Below, in pieces: positions 33,368 through 43,584 of a DNA stretch of 64,000 nucleotides (the first letter of the stretch is position 1; each line of letters starts with the position of its first letter). The notes beneath the pieces are model-generated. The model ran no database searches, was not told where the DNA came from, and saw nothing but the letters and a program-made list of their open reading frames with translations. A program made the position numbers and the translations under genes. The DNA comes from a virus: positions 30,583 through 94,582 of the IMG/VR virus record IMGVR_UViG_3300036823_000120. One strand, given 5' to 3'.

Positions 33368-33587
33368 AATCTTTTATACTTGTTGTCCGGTAAAACTTTA
33401 AGCACCACCAAAGAAAGCCTTGTACCTTACTACAAGGCTTTACTTTACCAATAAATTTTCTTGATAAGCATACTTGAGGAAATTTTGGAACAAATTTACC
33501 TGGTTCATCACCAGGTCTATAGTTTTTAAGAACCGGGATAATTTCTCCCGGCTCAAAGTAAATGTTACCATCTACATCAACTCTCAT
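33237..33587 (-). CDS. tail-associated protein, 116 aa
   Basis: Start MRVDVDGNIYFEPGEIIPVL with the ATG at 33585-33587 overlapping the upstream stop. Cys in CENCDAP and several aromatic residues near the centre. Its last 130 bases overlap the Cys-rich protein in another frame; which frame is translated there cannot be settled by eye. Confidence 0.5.
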   Translation of the reverse strand: MRVDVDGNIYFEPGEIIPVLKNYRPGDEPGKFVPKFPQVCLSRKFIGKVKPCSKVQGFLWWCLKFYRTTSIKDCENCDAPDEPQSRTTQISLVLPTGFVGVLPQLRKREDPDLLVS

Positions 33588-36478
33588 TAGAAGTCACCTC
33601 CACCGCCAAAGTCGCCAGAATCCAAGTCACCACCGCCACCACCAAAATTACCCGCACCTTCATCAGTAATATCAGTATCATCCCCACTTCCTGTATCCTC
33701 TTCACCATCTGTACCAAAATCACCAGTATCAATATCGCCACCACCGCCAAAGTTTCCACCATCTTCATCAGCAATAGCACTAACCCAAATTGGAACTTGC
33801 ATCCATAAAGTTGTATCCATAAGCCCATCAACGGTTCTACGCCAGACTAATCTATGTACAGTAGCAGGTGTACCAACCTTAATAGTATCTTGTGAATTAA
33901 TAAGTAATTGAGTAACTTTTACTGTCTGCTGAGGATTTGCAAATCCACTGAACCAAACTGCAACATTATAAATCTGTGCCTCTTGATCAATGACATTTTG
34001 TACAATTCCTGGAAAACTTGCATTTACTGGATCAGTTATTATCGTTGATGTAATAGGATTAACTTTATATTTTAAATAATTATTAGTATTTTGAATGTCG
34101 CCAATTCTTGCAGGATTACCTGGTAAGCCTGCAACTGTCTCAGTATCTTGAAGTGGAGCAAGTCCATTAGCTGGCAAATAACGACCAGCAGAGTTTCTTA
34201 CAATACCCAAATAGTGTGTAACTGGAGTGTGTTGTTCAATAACAAATTGTTCTTGAGGAAATATCCCAGCAAGTTCAAACGGATTATCGCTATGAATATT
34301 TGGGTCATTAATTATTGGATAAACTGTACTTTCATCAAAAGGTTCAGCAAATTTATAAACAATCATTTCTCCAAAGCGAACTGGTAACCAAACTTCAATA
34401 TCAATTGTATTATCACTTGTATTGTAAGTAGCTTTTAATACAGTCCCAACAATTGGTCCATCTGCTATCAGTCCAGGCTCAAGATCAATGGTAATTGCAT
34501 CAAAAGTCTCAATACTAATCTTATGCAAAGCTGTTTTAAATTTCAATATTTTAAAAGTATTTGCATTTCTGATAAGCCAAAACTCAGCACTCTTTTGAAC
34601 GAGAGGTTCTTGAGTATAAGCATAAAAATTGTACGAACCTTCCTTAAAACCATATTGAGGAATATTATACTTATAAATTACCTTGAAATCTTCAGTTTGA
34701 AAAAGATTAGGTTTCCAAATTGCTGTATAGCTTGTGATCAGATTTTCTGTATCATTGCAAGTTATACTCAAACTATTTACTATAATATCATCATCTGTAA
34801 TTGTATCAGTTGGTGTTGGTTTCTTAGGTAGGTATCTAATAAAGAAAGTATCGTCATTAAGCCAAACACTACAGCACGCTTGATAAGCTATTTCGTGCAT
34901 AAATGCAACGACATTTTTCTTATCAAGCAAGGCAAAATTCATTGGATAAGGATCAAGTAACGTTTTTACTGCACTAAAACTAACAGGATCAAGTTTGAAG
35001 ACAGTAAAAAGCGTAATAACCCATGTCAAAATATCAATTGTATTTGGTCCAACTAAAGATGAAGCATCAACTTCAATTTGATCATTATCCCAACCTTCTG
35101 GAATAGTATTAACACCGTTAAATATAGTCTTAGCTGTAAGTGGAGAGTCTAAAGTGACCAATGTACAAGTTGTATTTCCAAACTGTTGATAACTAACTGT
35201 GTAATAGTTAGTAGGTAGAGGAACACGAACTTTACGCTTATAAGCAAAGACTCCAAGAACTTGAACAACAGTAACTGAAACAACAAATGTTAATGGAAAA
35301 TTCTCAACATGAATTTCAGTACCAGCGTCTACCCAAAGAAATTTTTGGCCAAATTCTACTGGTTGAGGACCGTTTCCATAAATATCAGAAGTCCTAATAC
35401 CATTTGCTGTTTCACCATGATCAATAGTATTTACATAAGTTTTATGGTTAAAATCTTCTGGAAACTTTCTATCTGTAACATGAAAATAACCATTATCATA
35501 AATACCATAATAAGTTGCAGAACCAAGCTTAAATTGTAAAAGAGTATTGCTTGGCATATTAACTGTATCAACTCTAAATACACCTTTATCATATGATTTT
35601 TGTTCTGCTCGTAATTGATCCTTTAAATTAATTTGCAAACTTATGTTATTTGCATCATCAGCATATGCTGACGATTGTGCAAAATAATTACTGGCCGCTA
35701 TATCATGCGATACAGCAGCCTGTGGATCGTCAGAAATAGTCCAAGTTGATGTAAAGCCACCAGATTGTTCGCCCTTGTAACGAGCAGCAGTTAAAGCTTC
35801 ACCTACGCCGTTGAGATAAGCATTTCTAGAATTAGTAATTGCTTGCTCACGTTGCGTGTCTAAATCATCAAGCTCCTTTTGCCAAACAGTATCATCTACT
35901 ACAGCAATTCCTTCACCAGTAATACCAGAAGGAGCTTCAATAATTGACAATGCAGGTACACCTTCAACAAAACCAAAAACAATTGGCCATGCTTTACCGA
36001 TAAGCTTTGGTGGAAAGATTTTGAACTTTCCATCTTCAACAGAGAAGCCGACTTCCACGTCTTCGATCTGTGTGACAGCATCAAAGCTTAATGTACGATC
36101 TCCTTCTTTCCATTCTATTGGACTTGATATTTGTCCTGTAAAAATTGGAAAGGCTTCACTTGGCGGTAAATCAGGGCACCATTGAAAAATTTTTACTTTT
36201 GTTTTGTGAATATCGGTAGTATTAAAAATTGTTTTTATTGTTCCATCTGTATCGTCTAAAACAATAGAAACTTGAGTTGTGCTACTTGAATTATCAATAC
36301 TAACAACGTCATCTAATGTGCCAATACTGATAAGCTTACCTTCATAACCAAAGTCTTCAAACTTTCTATCACTGTATATTATACCAGTGCCATTGCGCCA
36401 AAAGATTTTAACAAGTAAAACTGGTTCAATACCTGATTCAGAAAATTTAGCTAAAGCTACGGCAGAAAGTTCCCTCAT
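33587..36478 (-). CDS. tail hub/baseplate-like protein, 963 aa
   Basis: Large protein with a beta-rich N-terminal half (IFTGQISSPIEW resembles the gp27-type hub fold of siphovirus tail proteins) and a very acidic Gly/Asp-rich C-terminal tail (GNFGGGGD repeats). Position next to the tape measure and minor tail genes supports a tail tip role; assignment to hub is tentative. Confidence 0.6.
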   Translation of the reverse strand: MRELSAVALAKFSESGIEPVLLVKIFWRNGTGIIYSDRKFEDFGYEGKLISIGTLDDVVSIDNSSSTTQVSIVLDDTDGTIKTIFNTTDIHKTKVKIFQWCPDLPPSEAFPIFTGQISSPIEWKEGDRTLSFDAVTQIEDVEVGFSVEDGKFKIFPPKLIGKAWPIVFGFVEGVPALSIIEAPSGITGEGIAVVDDTVWQKELDDLDTQREQAITNSRNAYLNGVGEALTAARYKGEQSGGFTSTWTISDDPQAAVSHDIAASNYFAQSSAYADDANNISLQINLKDQLRAEQKSYDKGVFRVDTVNMPSNTLLQFKLGSATYYGIYDNGYFHVTDRKFPEDFNHKTYVNTIDHGETANGIRTSDIYGNGPQPVEFGQKFLWVDAGTEIHVENFPLTFVVSVTVVQVLGVFAYKRKVRVPLPTNYYTVSYQQFGNTTCTLVTLDSPLTAKTIFNGVNTIPEGWDNDQIEVDASSLVGPNTIDILTWVITLFTVFKLDPVSFSAVKTLLDPYPMNFALLDKKNVVAFMHEIAYQACCSVWLNDDTFFIRYLPKKPTPTDTITDDDIIVNSLSITCNDTENLITSYTAIWKPNLFQTEDFKVIYKYNIPQYGFKEGSYNFYAYTQEPLVQKSAEFWLIRNANTFKILKFKTALHKISIETFDAITIDLEPGLIADGPIVGTVLKATYNTSDNTIDIEVWLPVRFGEMIVYKFAEPFDESTVYPIINDPNIHSDNPFELAGIFPQEQFVIEQHTPVTHYLGIVRNSAGRYLPANGLAPLQDTETVAGLPGNPARIGDIQNTNNYLKYKVNPITSTIITDPVNASFPGIVQNVIDQEAQIYNVAVWFSGFANPQQTVKVTQLLINSQDTIKVGTPATVHRLVWRRTVDGLMDTTLWMQVPIWVSAIADEDGGNFGGGGDIDTGDFGTDGEEDTGSGDDTDITDEGAGNFGGGGGDLDSGDFGGGGDF

Positions 36479-36843
36479 AGTCGTTCTGCCTCCAACTCAA
36501 GAGATATTAAAAATGTACTATCACTTTTTTGTTGTATAGAAGCATTTGGATTAGTAATAAGTGCAGACCATTCTATATCATCTTGATCGATATAATTGAA
36601 TTCTTTACCAAGAGTTTTCTTAATAAAATTTTTCATTTTATCTACGTCATCCTTATCTTTGCATCTTAAAAGTTGAAAATTTAAAATAAGCTTTTCAATC
36701 TTTGGCCATTCTTCATCGCGGAATATAATAACATCTCCACCTGACGTACTTCTGGAAATTCTCATATAATCTAATGAATTTTGATTACCCATTTCAGGAT
36801 CACGAAGTTCTAGAACAATATCTTCAAAAGTAAGAGTAACCAT
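36475..36843 (-). CDS. hypothetical tail protein, 122 aa
   Basis: Soluble mixed alpha-beta protein; no family recognised. Four-base overlap with the hub gene. Tail role is from position only. Confidence 0.58.
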   Translation of the reverse strand: MVTLTFEDIVLELRDPEMGNQNSLDYMRISRSTSGGDVIIFRDEEWPKIEKLILNFQLLRCKDKDDVDKMKNFIKKTLGKEFNYIDQDDIEWSALITNPNASIQQKSDSTFLISLELEAERL

Positions 36844-36846
36844 ATT

Positions 36847-37344
36847 TTAACCTGAAATAAAGTATTTACTTGGTTTGTACACGGAGGCTCCTTGTGCGAA
36901 AACCAACGTATGTTCAATATCTTGAGTATTGTCAATTTGTAAAGCTACTTCTTGAGCAAATATAATACTATTTATTGAATTATACTTTACAAGTTCAACG
37001 GTTACAGATTGTGCTAAAGTGAAAATATCTTTTGAAGCTTTTGCTGATTCAACTTCTACCTCTTGAACTAATATCATTGGAGTATAAGCAACTTCAATGA
37101 AATCTCTTGGTGATACAATTTGTGTAAAAGGCAACACGTTGCTTACTGACAGTTGGTATACAGACCTACTGACAATAGCAACGTGTTGTAGCCATAAGCG
37201 ACTAGCAACTTGCAGAACACTAGGACTTTCATGTATAGTAGACGAGAGCCTTAATGTATGGCGAATATGCTTCCACTTGATATTAGTATCAGTCACTTGA
37301 CTAAAACTTAAAATATTAAGTGCTGTAAGTTGATAAACTGCCAT
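36847..37344 (-). CDS. repeat protein of virion module, 165 aa
   Basis: Contains five to six degenerate repeats of about 30 aa ending in a [NS]-x-[IL]-x-F-[ST]-Q pattern (LNILSFSQV, SNVLPFTQI, IIFAQEV, TLVFAQG). The same repeat is abundant in the protein at 48434-50410. Probably a fibrous or decoration part of the virion. Confidence 0.6.
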   Translation of the reverse strand: MAVYQLTALNILSFSQVTDTNIKWKHIRHTLRLSSTIHESPSVLQVASRLWLQHVAIVSRSVYQLSVSNVLPFTQIVSPRDFIEVAYTPMILVQEVEVESAKASKDIFTLAQSVTVELVKYNSINSIIFAQEVALQIDNTQDIEHTLVFAQGASVYKPSKYFISG

Positions 37345-37347
37345 TGA

Positions 37348-37823
37348 TTACTCCGTAGAAGCAAAAGAACCAAAGTGCTTATTGGCTGCTTTGCTATAAG
37401 CCTCTTTTGCCTCTTCGACTGTATCGAAGTAACCTAGATGGTGCCTGATTGTATTTACTCTAATATAAGCTTGGTATTTTTGAACATCTTCTCGCCAGAT
37501 GACGCCTTTAACACCAAGCTTATTATTTGAGTAATTTGGTTGATTAGCACGATTCTGTGTTCGTGTTGCTTCTCTTAAATTTTCTCTTTGGCAATTAAGT
37601 TTGTTTTGATCTTTATGATCTATTTCAAAAGTCAAACTTAATCCCATTTTTCTTGCAACTATTATGTGAAGTCTTTGTTGTTTTTGTTAATATCAAAGAA
37701 ACAAGTGGCTTCTTGAATATAGCCATTCTTTTCAAGATACCAAGAACAAAAACAAAAAGCCATATAATCATCATCAGAAACTTGAATTTCTGAATCTGAA
37801 TTTGTTAAAATCAAGATTTTCAT
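37348..37823 (-). pseudogene. frameshifted AP2-HNH homing endonuclease
   Basis: Two frames together make one AP2-HNH protein: residues starting MKILILTNSD up to NKNNKDFT in one frame and (L)HIIVARKMGLSLTFEIDH, then VKGVIWREDVQKY and HLGYFDTVEEAKEAY in the next. The junction lies near an A-rich run (about 37670-37690). A single indel destroys the gene. A sequencing error cannot be excluded. Confidence 0.75.
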
Positions 37824-37866
37824 GCATTTCCTTAGTATGATCTTAAGCTTATGCTTCAATAAATAA

Positions 37867-38433
37867 TTAAGCTGAAATTGTATAGGTCACTTTTAATTGA
37901 TCGCCTGACGTAACTGGCACGTCACCAGTAAAGAGTGCCGTAGCCCAAAGAGTTCCAGTTGTACCACCCTTTGTGGACTGAGAAGTAACAAAAATACCTT
38001 TCACAGTACCAGTCGCATTAATACTGAAAGTAACTGGAGAGGCATTTGTAATTGCTTGTGAAGCAGGATCGCCCGGTCCCCACGCTGGACGAGTGGACTC
38101 AGAGTAACCAGTAAATTCAGTCCAACCACCGTGGCTAGCCATCGTATCGCCAGCAGCCAAAGCTGAATAGCCTGAAAGACTAATCAAACTTAAGACCCAT
38201 GCACTTCCAGCAATTTGAGTAGCGTCTGAAAAGTATACATCAAAAATACTATTTTTTCCAGCATTTGTAATATCATTATTAAATGCATAAATATCCTTTA
38301 AATTGCCATCTTTATCGACATGCTCAACACGAAAACGACCCTTCATCTTCTTCTTATGTTCAATTTCACGACCACGAATTACTTTACAGCCCAAATCATG
38401 ATCAAGATTAAATTGACTGGCTTCGAGTTGCAT
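37867..38433 (-). CDS. virion structural protein
   Basis: 188 aa from the ATG at 38433 (upstream codon is TTG). Contains GKNSIFDVYFSDA, SLISLSGYSALAAGDTMASH and a beta-rich C-terminal half (TGTVKGIFVTSQ, WATALFTGDVP). This fold family is common in tailed phage virion modules. Located right after the tape measure gene. Confidence 0.7.
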   Translation of the reverse strand: MQLEASQFNLDHDLGCKVIRGREIEHKKKMKGRFRVEHVDKDGNLKDIYAFNNDITNAGKNSIFDVYFSDATQIAGSAWVLSLISLSGYSALAAGDTMASHGGWTEFTGYSESTRPAWGPGDPASQAITNASPVTFSINATGTVKGIFVTSQSTKGGTTGTLWATALFTGDVPVTSGDQLKVTYTISA

Positions 38434-38435
38434 TA

Positions 38436-41400
38436 TCAAGTCCCTTGAGTGATGTTACCACGACGCATTTCACGTCGTATTTTATTCCAAACTTGACGCC
38501 CTGTATCTGCACCGTCCTTAGCTTCATTCACAATGATCGTGATATCACCAACGGTACTGGTAGAAGTGTTGCCTCCAAGAACACTTGCATTAGTACCTCT
38601 ACGATCCTTATTTATTTGAGTTAATAGATCAGCATTTAAAGATGCTGACTCAGCATTAACCATGAACTCACCATCACCAGCATTGACTTTATACTTGTCG
38701 GCACCAATCATTGATGATTGACTACCAATCCAACCACCAAAAGCATTATTTCCAGGCTTATCTATACCTGGAGCAATTGTAGAACCAGTTGTTGGCTCTG
38801 GCGGAGCAACACTATAAGGTTTGCCAATACCAGTCGAATTTCGTGGTTCAAAGTTTGTCAAACGTTCTTTTAAAGTTTTTATTGCTTCTGCTAAAGATAC
38901 CATTGCATCAGCAGTTTGAAGAGTAACATCAGCAGCGCGTGTATTTGCTCTTCTTAATTCTGCCATTCCTGGAAGAGATTCAAATTGACTAAGTATTGGA
39001 TTTAACTTTGTATCATATTCTTGTGTTATCCTTTTCCTATCTTCATCAGTGTGTAAAAGACTAAGAGCATTATTTTTCAATTCTGTTGGTAACTTTTTAA
39101 GTTCGTCAATTAACTCACCATATGTTACACCTTCATTTCCTTCGACAGCTTTACTGCGCCAGTTTGGACCATTAATCTCTTCGAGAGCTTTACTTACTGT
39201 AGCTGTAAAAGCACTTGATGTTGTATCAAAGTTCTTTATATTTTCTATTTTAAATCTAGGCTCTTGTCCAGGTATTTGTTCTTTATCTGTGTCTAATTTC
39301 TTTAATGCTTGTAAATATTTTTCTTGTTGAAGCTTTGCCGCATTAACAACTGGTGTCATAATTGTTTTTGGATCAGCAATTGGTCCAAAAATAGTTTGCA
39401 AAGCTGAACGACCAAAAGTAGCTTCTGGATCTGTTAATCTTGGAATAGTAGATTTTTCAGTTGATGCTGCTAAGATTGATATATCTTTTTGTTGCTTTAT
39501 AAGAGTATCGGTTTGTTTTTTATTAGCTTCTAATTCCATTTTTAATTGTTTTTCAGTAGCTTGTACTTTTTGTTGAGCTTCCTTAACATTTTCAGTATTT
39601 CTATATGCCACAAGTTCTTGTTCTTTTTGCATTCGTATTTTTGCTACTAATAATTCAACTTGAATTAATTCTTCTTTTGTTCCGCTTTTGCGAACTGCTG
39701 CCAATAATTCATCTGAAACTTTATCAAAACCTGATATACCTGCACTAACATCAAGTTTTTGACTTAATTTGTCTTGATACTCTTTCTTAACGCCACCACC
39801 TGCATTAGTTACAGAAAAAGTATTATATGCTTTAAATTTATCTTGAACAGTTTTTAAATTTTCTTCTTCTTGTTTCTTTTGTTCTTGTAAAGCTATATTT
39901 TCTTTTTCTTTTTCTGCTTTTAGCTGCTTATATAAGCCTAATCTTAAAAAGTAAAGATTATTTAGTCTTGCTTCAGCAGCTTCAATTAATGGTCTTGTTT
40001 CATTCTTATACTCTTGATCTGTCATCTTATGTTCATAAGGATTTTGAGCTTCATATTGCTGCTGAGCTTGTTTTCTAGCTGCTGCTGTAGCTTTAATACC
40101 TTCAATTTCAGCAGCTAAAACTTCACTATATAATTTATCAGCTTCTTTAATATTTTCAATATCGAAAGGCTTTTTAGCTGCCTCTCTAAGAGCTTTAGCC
40201 TGAGCTATATTTTTATCATAATCAAATGAATATACACTTGTTTGCTCAAGTCTTTCAGCTTCAGTAACTGCTGCTGGATTACCAGTAGCAAATTTCAAAG
40301 AAGCTCTAGAAAGTAAAGCTTGTTTTCTATCTTCAATGAATTTAACTTTATTTTCTGGATCAAGATTAGCTAAGGTTTCAGCGTCCAATGCTTTGTTTGC
40401 ATTAATTTGAAAATTACCTAATTCTTTTTCAGCTTCTTTAACAGCAGCTTTATTATCTGTAATAGCTTTTGTCGTTTTTCCAATATTATCTTTCAATGTG
40501 CTTGTGAAAGTTTCAAAACTTCTTTCAAATTCTTTTGTAGATGCTTTTCCTTTTTCAACAAGTGCATCAAGAACTTGACTAGTTTGAATAGAAAATTGTG
40601 CAAGTCCCTGTAAAACAAATTGAAAGCTTTTTTCACTTCTTTTTTCAAAATCATCGCCACCAATTGGCTGTAATTTTAGTGCATTTGTTTTAACTATTTC
40701 TTCTCTTACTTTTTTAATACGATCATTAAATTCTTCGAAATTATTAGAGTGGCCAATAACATTATCACCAAATACTGCACTTGTAACTGCTACTGCTGCA
40801 ATTGCAGCAATAATACCTAATATTGATGCAGACATTGCTATATTTGCTGCTCGAACAGCGGCAGCAGTTCTAACTGCACCTATACCGGCAGCATTAATAG
40901 CTACATTGAATGCAATAACAACGGCAGTAGTGGCTGCACTTGCAGTTCTGAAAGCAATAAATGCAATTAGTAAATCTCTTGTAGCAACAATTGCTAAATT
41001 CAAACCAGCAGATAGACTTCCATCACCTGTAAAAATTTTACTTACTTCACTAAAACCTTGTAATAATTGCTTAGCTAAATTAATAAGCTTTTGACCAATA
41101 TCCACAGTAAAAGTATTACTTAATTCATTAAATTCTTTATTTAACTGTGCTGCTGGTGATTCATTAACAATATCCTTTGCATTACGAAAATTTGTAAGTA
41201 ATTGTTTTGTGTCCTTAGCTTTATCAATGATTCTTTCAAAATTCTTAAAATCATCAATTGCACCTTGAATTGGAATATTAGCTCTAATTTCAGGGAATAA
41301 TTTAGCTATATCAAGATTTCCACCAGCAATTTCAGCTTTTAATTTTTGAAGGACACCTATCCAACCATAAGTTTCAAAAGCTGCTTTACCAGATTCAACA

Positions 41401-42344
41401 CCAATACTTTTAAAGAATGCTTGTAATTGAACTGAAGGCTTTTCAAACTGAATAAAAATATTCTTTAAAAATGTAAAAGAGTCTTCTGTAGTAACACCTT
41501 TTTGTGTTAAAAATGCAATTGATCCTGCTAGTTCTTTAGTTGAAATACCTAGACCATTTGCAATAATTCCAACACGACCAAAAGTATTGGCCATATCTGA
41601 CATTTTTACTCGGCCTTCATCAATCGTATAAAAGAATAATGCATTTAATTCTTCTGTACTACCTATTGCAGAACCATAAGTATTCATTGCAGATGCCATC
41701 AAATTTCCAGCATCAGCTACAGTTCCACCAGTAGTTTTTGCTAAATCAGCAGCATCTTTCAAAAATGGAAAGACGGCATTACCTTTAGCAACTTGATTAG
41801 AGACAGCATCATAAGCAGCTTTTGAGACATCAGCTATAGCTAAGCCACTTTCATTTGAAACCTTTTTAATACCATCAGCCCAAGCATTAAAACTTAATTG
41901 AGAATCTTGAGAAATAGTTCGAATCAAAGAAATTTGAACTTGAAAATCTCTAGCATTATTAAATCCATCTTTTAAAGCATCATTCATTGCATTGAGGGCT
42001 TTAAAACCCACAAAGCGTTGAAACATGCCAAAAACTTCATTAATAGCTTTCCCGACGTCATTAAAAGTATTTTTTGTTGTATTTGCAGAGGCATTTAATT
42101 CATCAAACTTAACTTTAGTAGTAGTTAATTTACCTTTTATACTTTCAAGAGTAGCTGTAAAAGCTTTACCACTAGAGTCAATACCACGCATAGTTCCTTC
42201 GATAAGCTTACCATTCTTATCGTAAGAAGCCGATTCAAGAGCAGCCTCTCGAATTGTTGCAGTAGTTTTGGCAATAGCATTAGCCATTGCAGTAGCAGCG
42301 TTTACTACGCTGCTAGTATCCATAGTAACGCCAACTGTTGCCAT
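38436..42344 (-). CDS. tape measure protein
   Basis: 1302 aa. Long, highly helical, with coiled-coil segments, hydrophobic stretches around residues 460-520 (several Ala-rich helices) and N-terminal TMP-domain features such as VGRVGIIANGLGISTKELAG. Length implies a long tail (around 200 nm at 0.15 nm per residue, estimate from the known rule). Sets the tail length and reaches the tip. Confidence 0.85.
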   Translation of the reverse strand: MATVGVTMDTSSVVNAATAMANAIAKTTATIREAALESASYDKNGKLIEGTMRGIDSSGKAFTATLESIKGKLTTTKVKFDELNASANTTKNTFNDVGKAINEVFGMFQRFVGFKALNAMNDALKDGFNNARDFQVQISLIRTISQDSQLSFNAWADGIKKVSNESGLAIADVSKAAYDAVSNQVAKGNAVFPFLKDAADLAKTTGGTVADAGNLMASAMNTYGSAIGSTEELNALFFYTIDEGRVKMSDMANTFGRVGIIANGLGISTKELAGSIAFLTQKGVTTEDSFTFLKNIFIQFEKPSVQLQAFFKSIGVESGKAAFETYGWIGVLQKLKAEIAGGNLDIAKLFPEIRANIPIQGAIDDFKNFERIIDKAKDTKQLLTNFRNAKDIVNESPAAQLNKEFNELSNTFTVDIGQKLINLAKQLLQGFSEVSKIFTGDGSLSAGLNLAIVATRDLLIAFIAFRTASAATTAVVIAFNVAINAAGIGAVRTAAAVRAANIAMSASILGIIAAIAAVAVTSAVFGDNVIGHSNNFEEFNDRIKKVREEIVKTNALKLQPIGGDDFEKRSEKSFQFVLQGLAQFSIQTSQVLDALVEKGKASTKEFERSFETFTSTLKDNIGKTTKAITDNKAAVKEAEKELGNFQINANKALDAETLANLDPENKVKFIEDRKQALLSRASLKFATGNPAAVTEAERLEQTSVYSFDYDKNIAQAKALREAAKKPFDIENIKEADKLYSEVLAAEIEGIKATAAARKQAQQQYEAQNPYEHKMTDQEYKNETRPLIEAAEARLNNLYFLRLGLYKQLKAEKEKENIALQEQKKQEEENLKTVQDKFKAYNTFSVTNAGGGVKKEYQDKLSQKLDVSAGISGFDKVSDELLAAVRKSGTKEELIQVELLVAKIRMQKEQELVAYRNTENVKEAQQKVQATEKQLKMELEANKKQTDTLIKQQKDISILAASTEKSTIPRLTDPEATFGRSALQTIFGPIADPKTIMTPVVNAAKLQQEKYLQALKKLDTDKEQIPGQEPRFKIENIKNFDTTSSAFTATVSKALEEINGPNWRSKAVEGNEGVTYGELIDELKKLPTELKNNALSLLHTDEDRKRITQEYDTKLNPILSQFESLPGMAELRRANTRAADVTLQTADAMVSLAEAIKTLKERLTNFEPRNSTGIGKPYSVAPPEPTTGSTIAPGIDKPGNNAFGGWIGSQSSMIGADKYKVNAGDGEFMVNAESASLNADLLTQINKDRRGTNASVLGGNTSTSTVGDITIIVNEAKDGADTGRQVWNKIRREMRRGNITQGT

Positions 42345-42351
42345 AATACCC

Positions 42352-42909
42352 TCAAGTTATTTTTCTCAGTAAGAATTTTCCTACTTGAGGGAATTCTTTG
42401 TTAATATTATTTCTAAGATAAGCTTCCATTGCATCAGTGCCGGCTTTGAATGCACCCCATACGGATCTATCAAGAAGATCAACGTAAGTAATATTTACTT
42501 CAAATTTAAAGTAAAAAGCAGTGCGTCCAGTAGCTAATGATGCACCAGTCAAATTCATAATTTGATTTGAGGGAGTAGCAAAATCTCTACCACTTTGTGT
42601 TGTTTTAAGAACTCTACCACCGCTGCCAGTATAATATTCATTTGACCGTCTTAAATCACGTCCACCGCCACGAGTACCACGAATTCGAAAACCACCACTT
42701 TGAGAATCAACATTGACTTTGCCCGCAATATCTTCTAAATTACGAAAAGCACTACGAGCAAAGCCAGTGCGAACTGGAATTCTTGGAACAGCAGCTAATA
42801 GAAAAGCACGCATACCTTTAATTAAGACACTTCTTAAATGTATTTGAACTTGTGCAAGAAAAGCAATTTTATCAAATTCACCTAACGAAGATGTCCATTG
42901 AGTTTTCAT
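42352..42909 (-). CDS. tail-associated protein, 185 aa
   Basis: Basic-rich protein with N-terminal helical part and a C-terminal YFKFEVNITYVDLL. Its ATG overlaps the stop of the frameshifted tail chaperone as ATGA. No family recognised; location between chaperone and tape measure suggests a minor tail role. Confidence 0.58.
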   Translation of the reverse strand: MKTQWTSSLGEFDKIAFLAQVQIHLRSVLIKGMRAFLLAAVPRIPVRTGFARSAFRNLEDIAGKVNVDSQSGGFRIRGTRGGGRDLRRSNEYYTGSGGRVLKTTQSGRDFATPSNQIMNLTGASLATGRTAFYFKFEVNITYVDLLDRSVWGAFKAGTDAMEAYLRNNINKEFPQVGKFLLRKIT

Positions 42910-43573
42910 ATTTGTGCCCTTGCCATCATTGCTGCTATTTGAAATTCTTCATGTTCACGAATTTCCATGTAAGCAACAAGCTTTGCTTGTGCCCACGGAC
43001 TTAAGTCTTCCCAGCGGCCTCTGATACCCTCTGGTCTAATACTGAAACGCTCGCAGGCTCGCCAGATACAGAATTCGAAGGAACGACCATCCGGGATAAC
43101 AAGTCGTCTGCCTTGGCTTTTTCCGAAGACAAAAAACGGGCACGAGCTTCCTCAATAAGACTTGTACTCAAACTATTTGCCTTAACAAAGTGTGACCAGA
43201 TTGCATTCAATTCACCAATTGAAAACCCAGCCTCTTCCATCTCTACACGCCAAAGATGCCAAGTTCCTGGATCATTGAGAATAACTCGACTCCACTCTAA
43301 TCCTTCAGTAGCATTAATTGAAGTCAAAAATTGCCAGTGAGTTTGTCGAGCCGCCCATTCATTTAAAGATCGCTTAAAATCTTTATCTTCAAAATTAAAT
43401 GTTACTTCTCCGCCAGTCCTTTTAACTTTTGGCGGAGAAGGTTCAGGACACATTTTCTCAAAAGCTTTTGAATCAACAACTGCTCTAAATTTAAAAACTA
43501 AATCTCCAGAATCTCTTGGTAGAACCAAAAGCACTTCATTTGGTTGATCGACAACTTTTCCATTAACTTTCAT
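42906..43573 (-). CDS. tail assembly chaperone, frameshifted long form (222 aa)
   Basis: Produced when ribosomes slip -1 at TTTTTTG (43130-43136). The extended frame adds FGKSQGRRLVIPDGRSF, then EFCIWRACERF and RPEGIRGRWEDLSPWAQ up to ARAQI and stops at TGA 42906-42908, which overlaps the start of the next gene. Phages need both forms for tail assembly (lambda gpG/gpGT). Confidence 0.75.
43001..43573 (-). CDS. tail assembly chaperone, short form (190 aa)
   Basis: Zero-frame product of 190 aa, helical soluble protein with RFLSSEKAKADDL ahead of a low-complexity C-terminus. Matches lambda gpG-type chaperones in position (between the tail tube gene and the tape measure) and in having a slippery site near its end. 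Confidence 0.7.
   Translation of the reverse strand: MKVNGKVVDQPNEVLLVLPRDSGDLVFKFRAVVDSKAFEKMCPEPSPPKVKRTGGEVTFNFEDKDFKRSLNEWAARQTHWQFLTSINATEGLEWSRVILNDPGTWHLWRVEMEEAGFSIGELNAIWSHFVKANSLSTSLIEEARARFLSSEKAKADDLLSRMVVPSNSVSGEPASVSVLDQRVSEAAGKT
43130..43136 (-). other. -1 ribosomal frameshift slippery site
   Basis: The zero-frame codons CGT TTT TTG contain the heptamer T TTT TTG, a canonical X XXY YYZ site. Slippage -1 leads into a 74-residue frame with conserved tail chaperone motifs. Confidence 0.75.
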
Positions 43574-43584
43574 TTAATTATCCT

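Noticed and set aside
33221-36185. Plus-strand ORFs inside the tail hub gene
   Set aside because: Shadows of a 963-aa gene with recognisable repeats.
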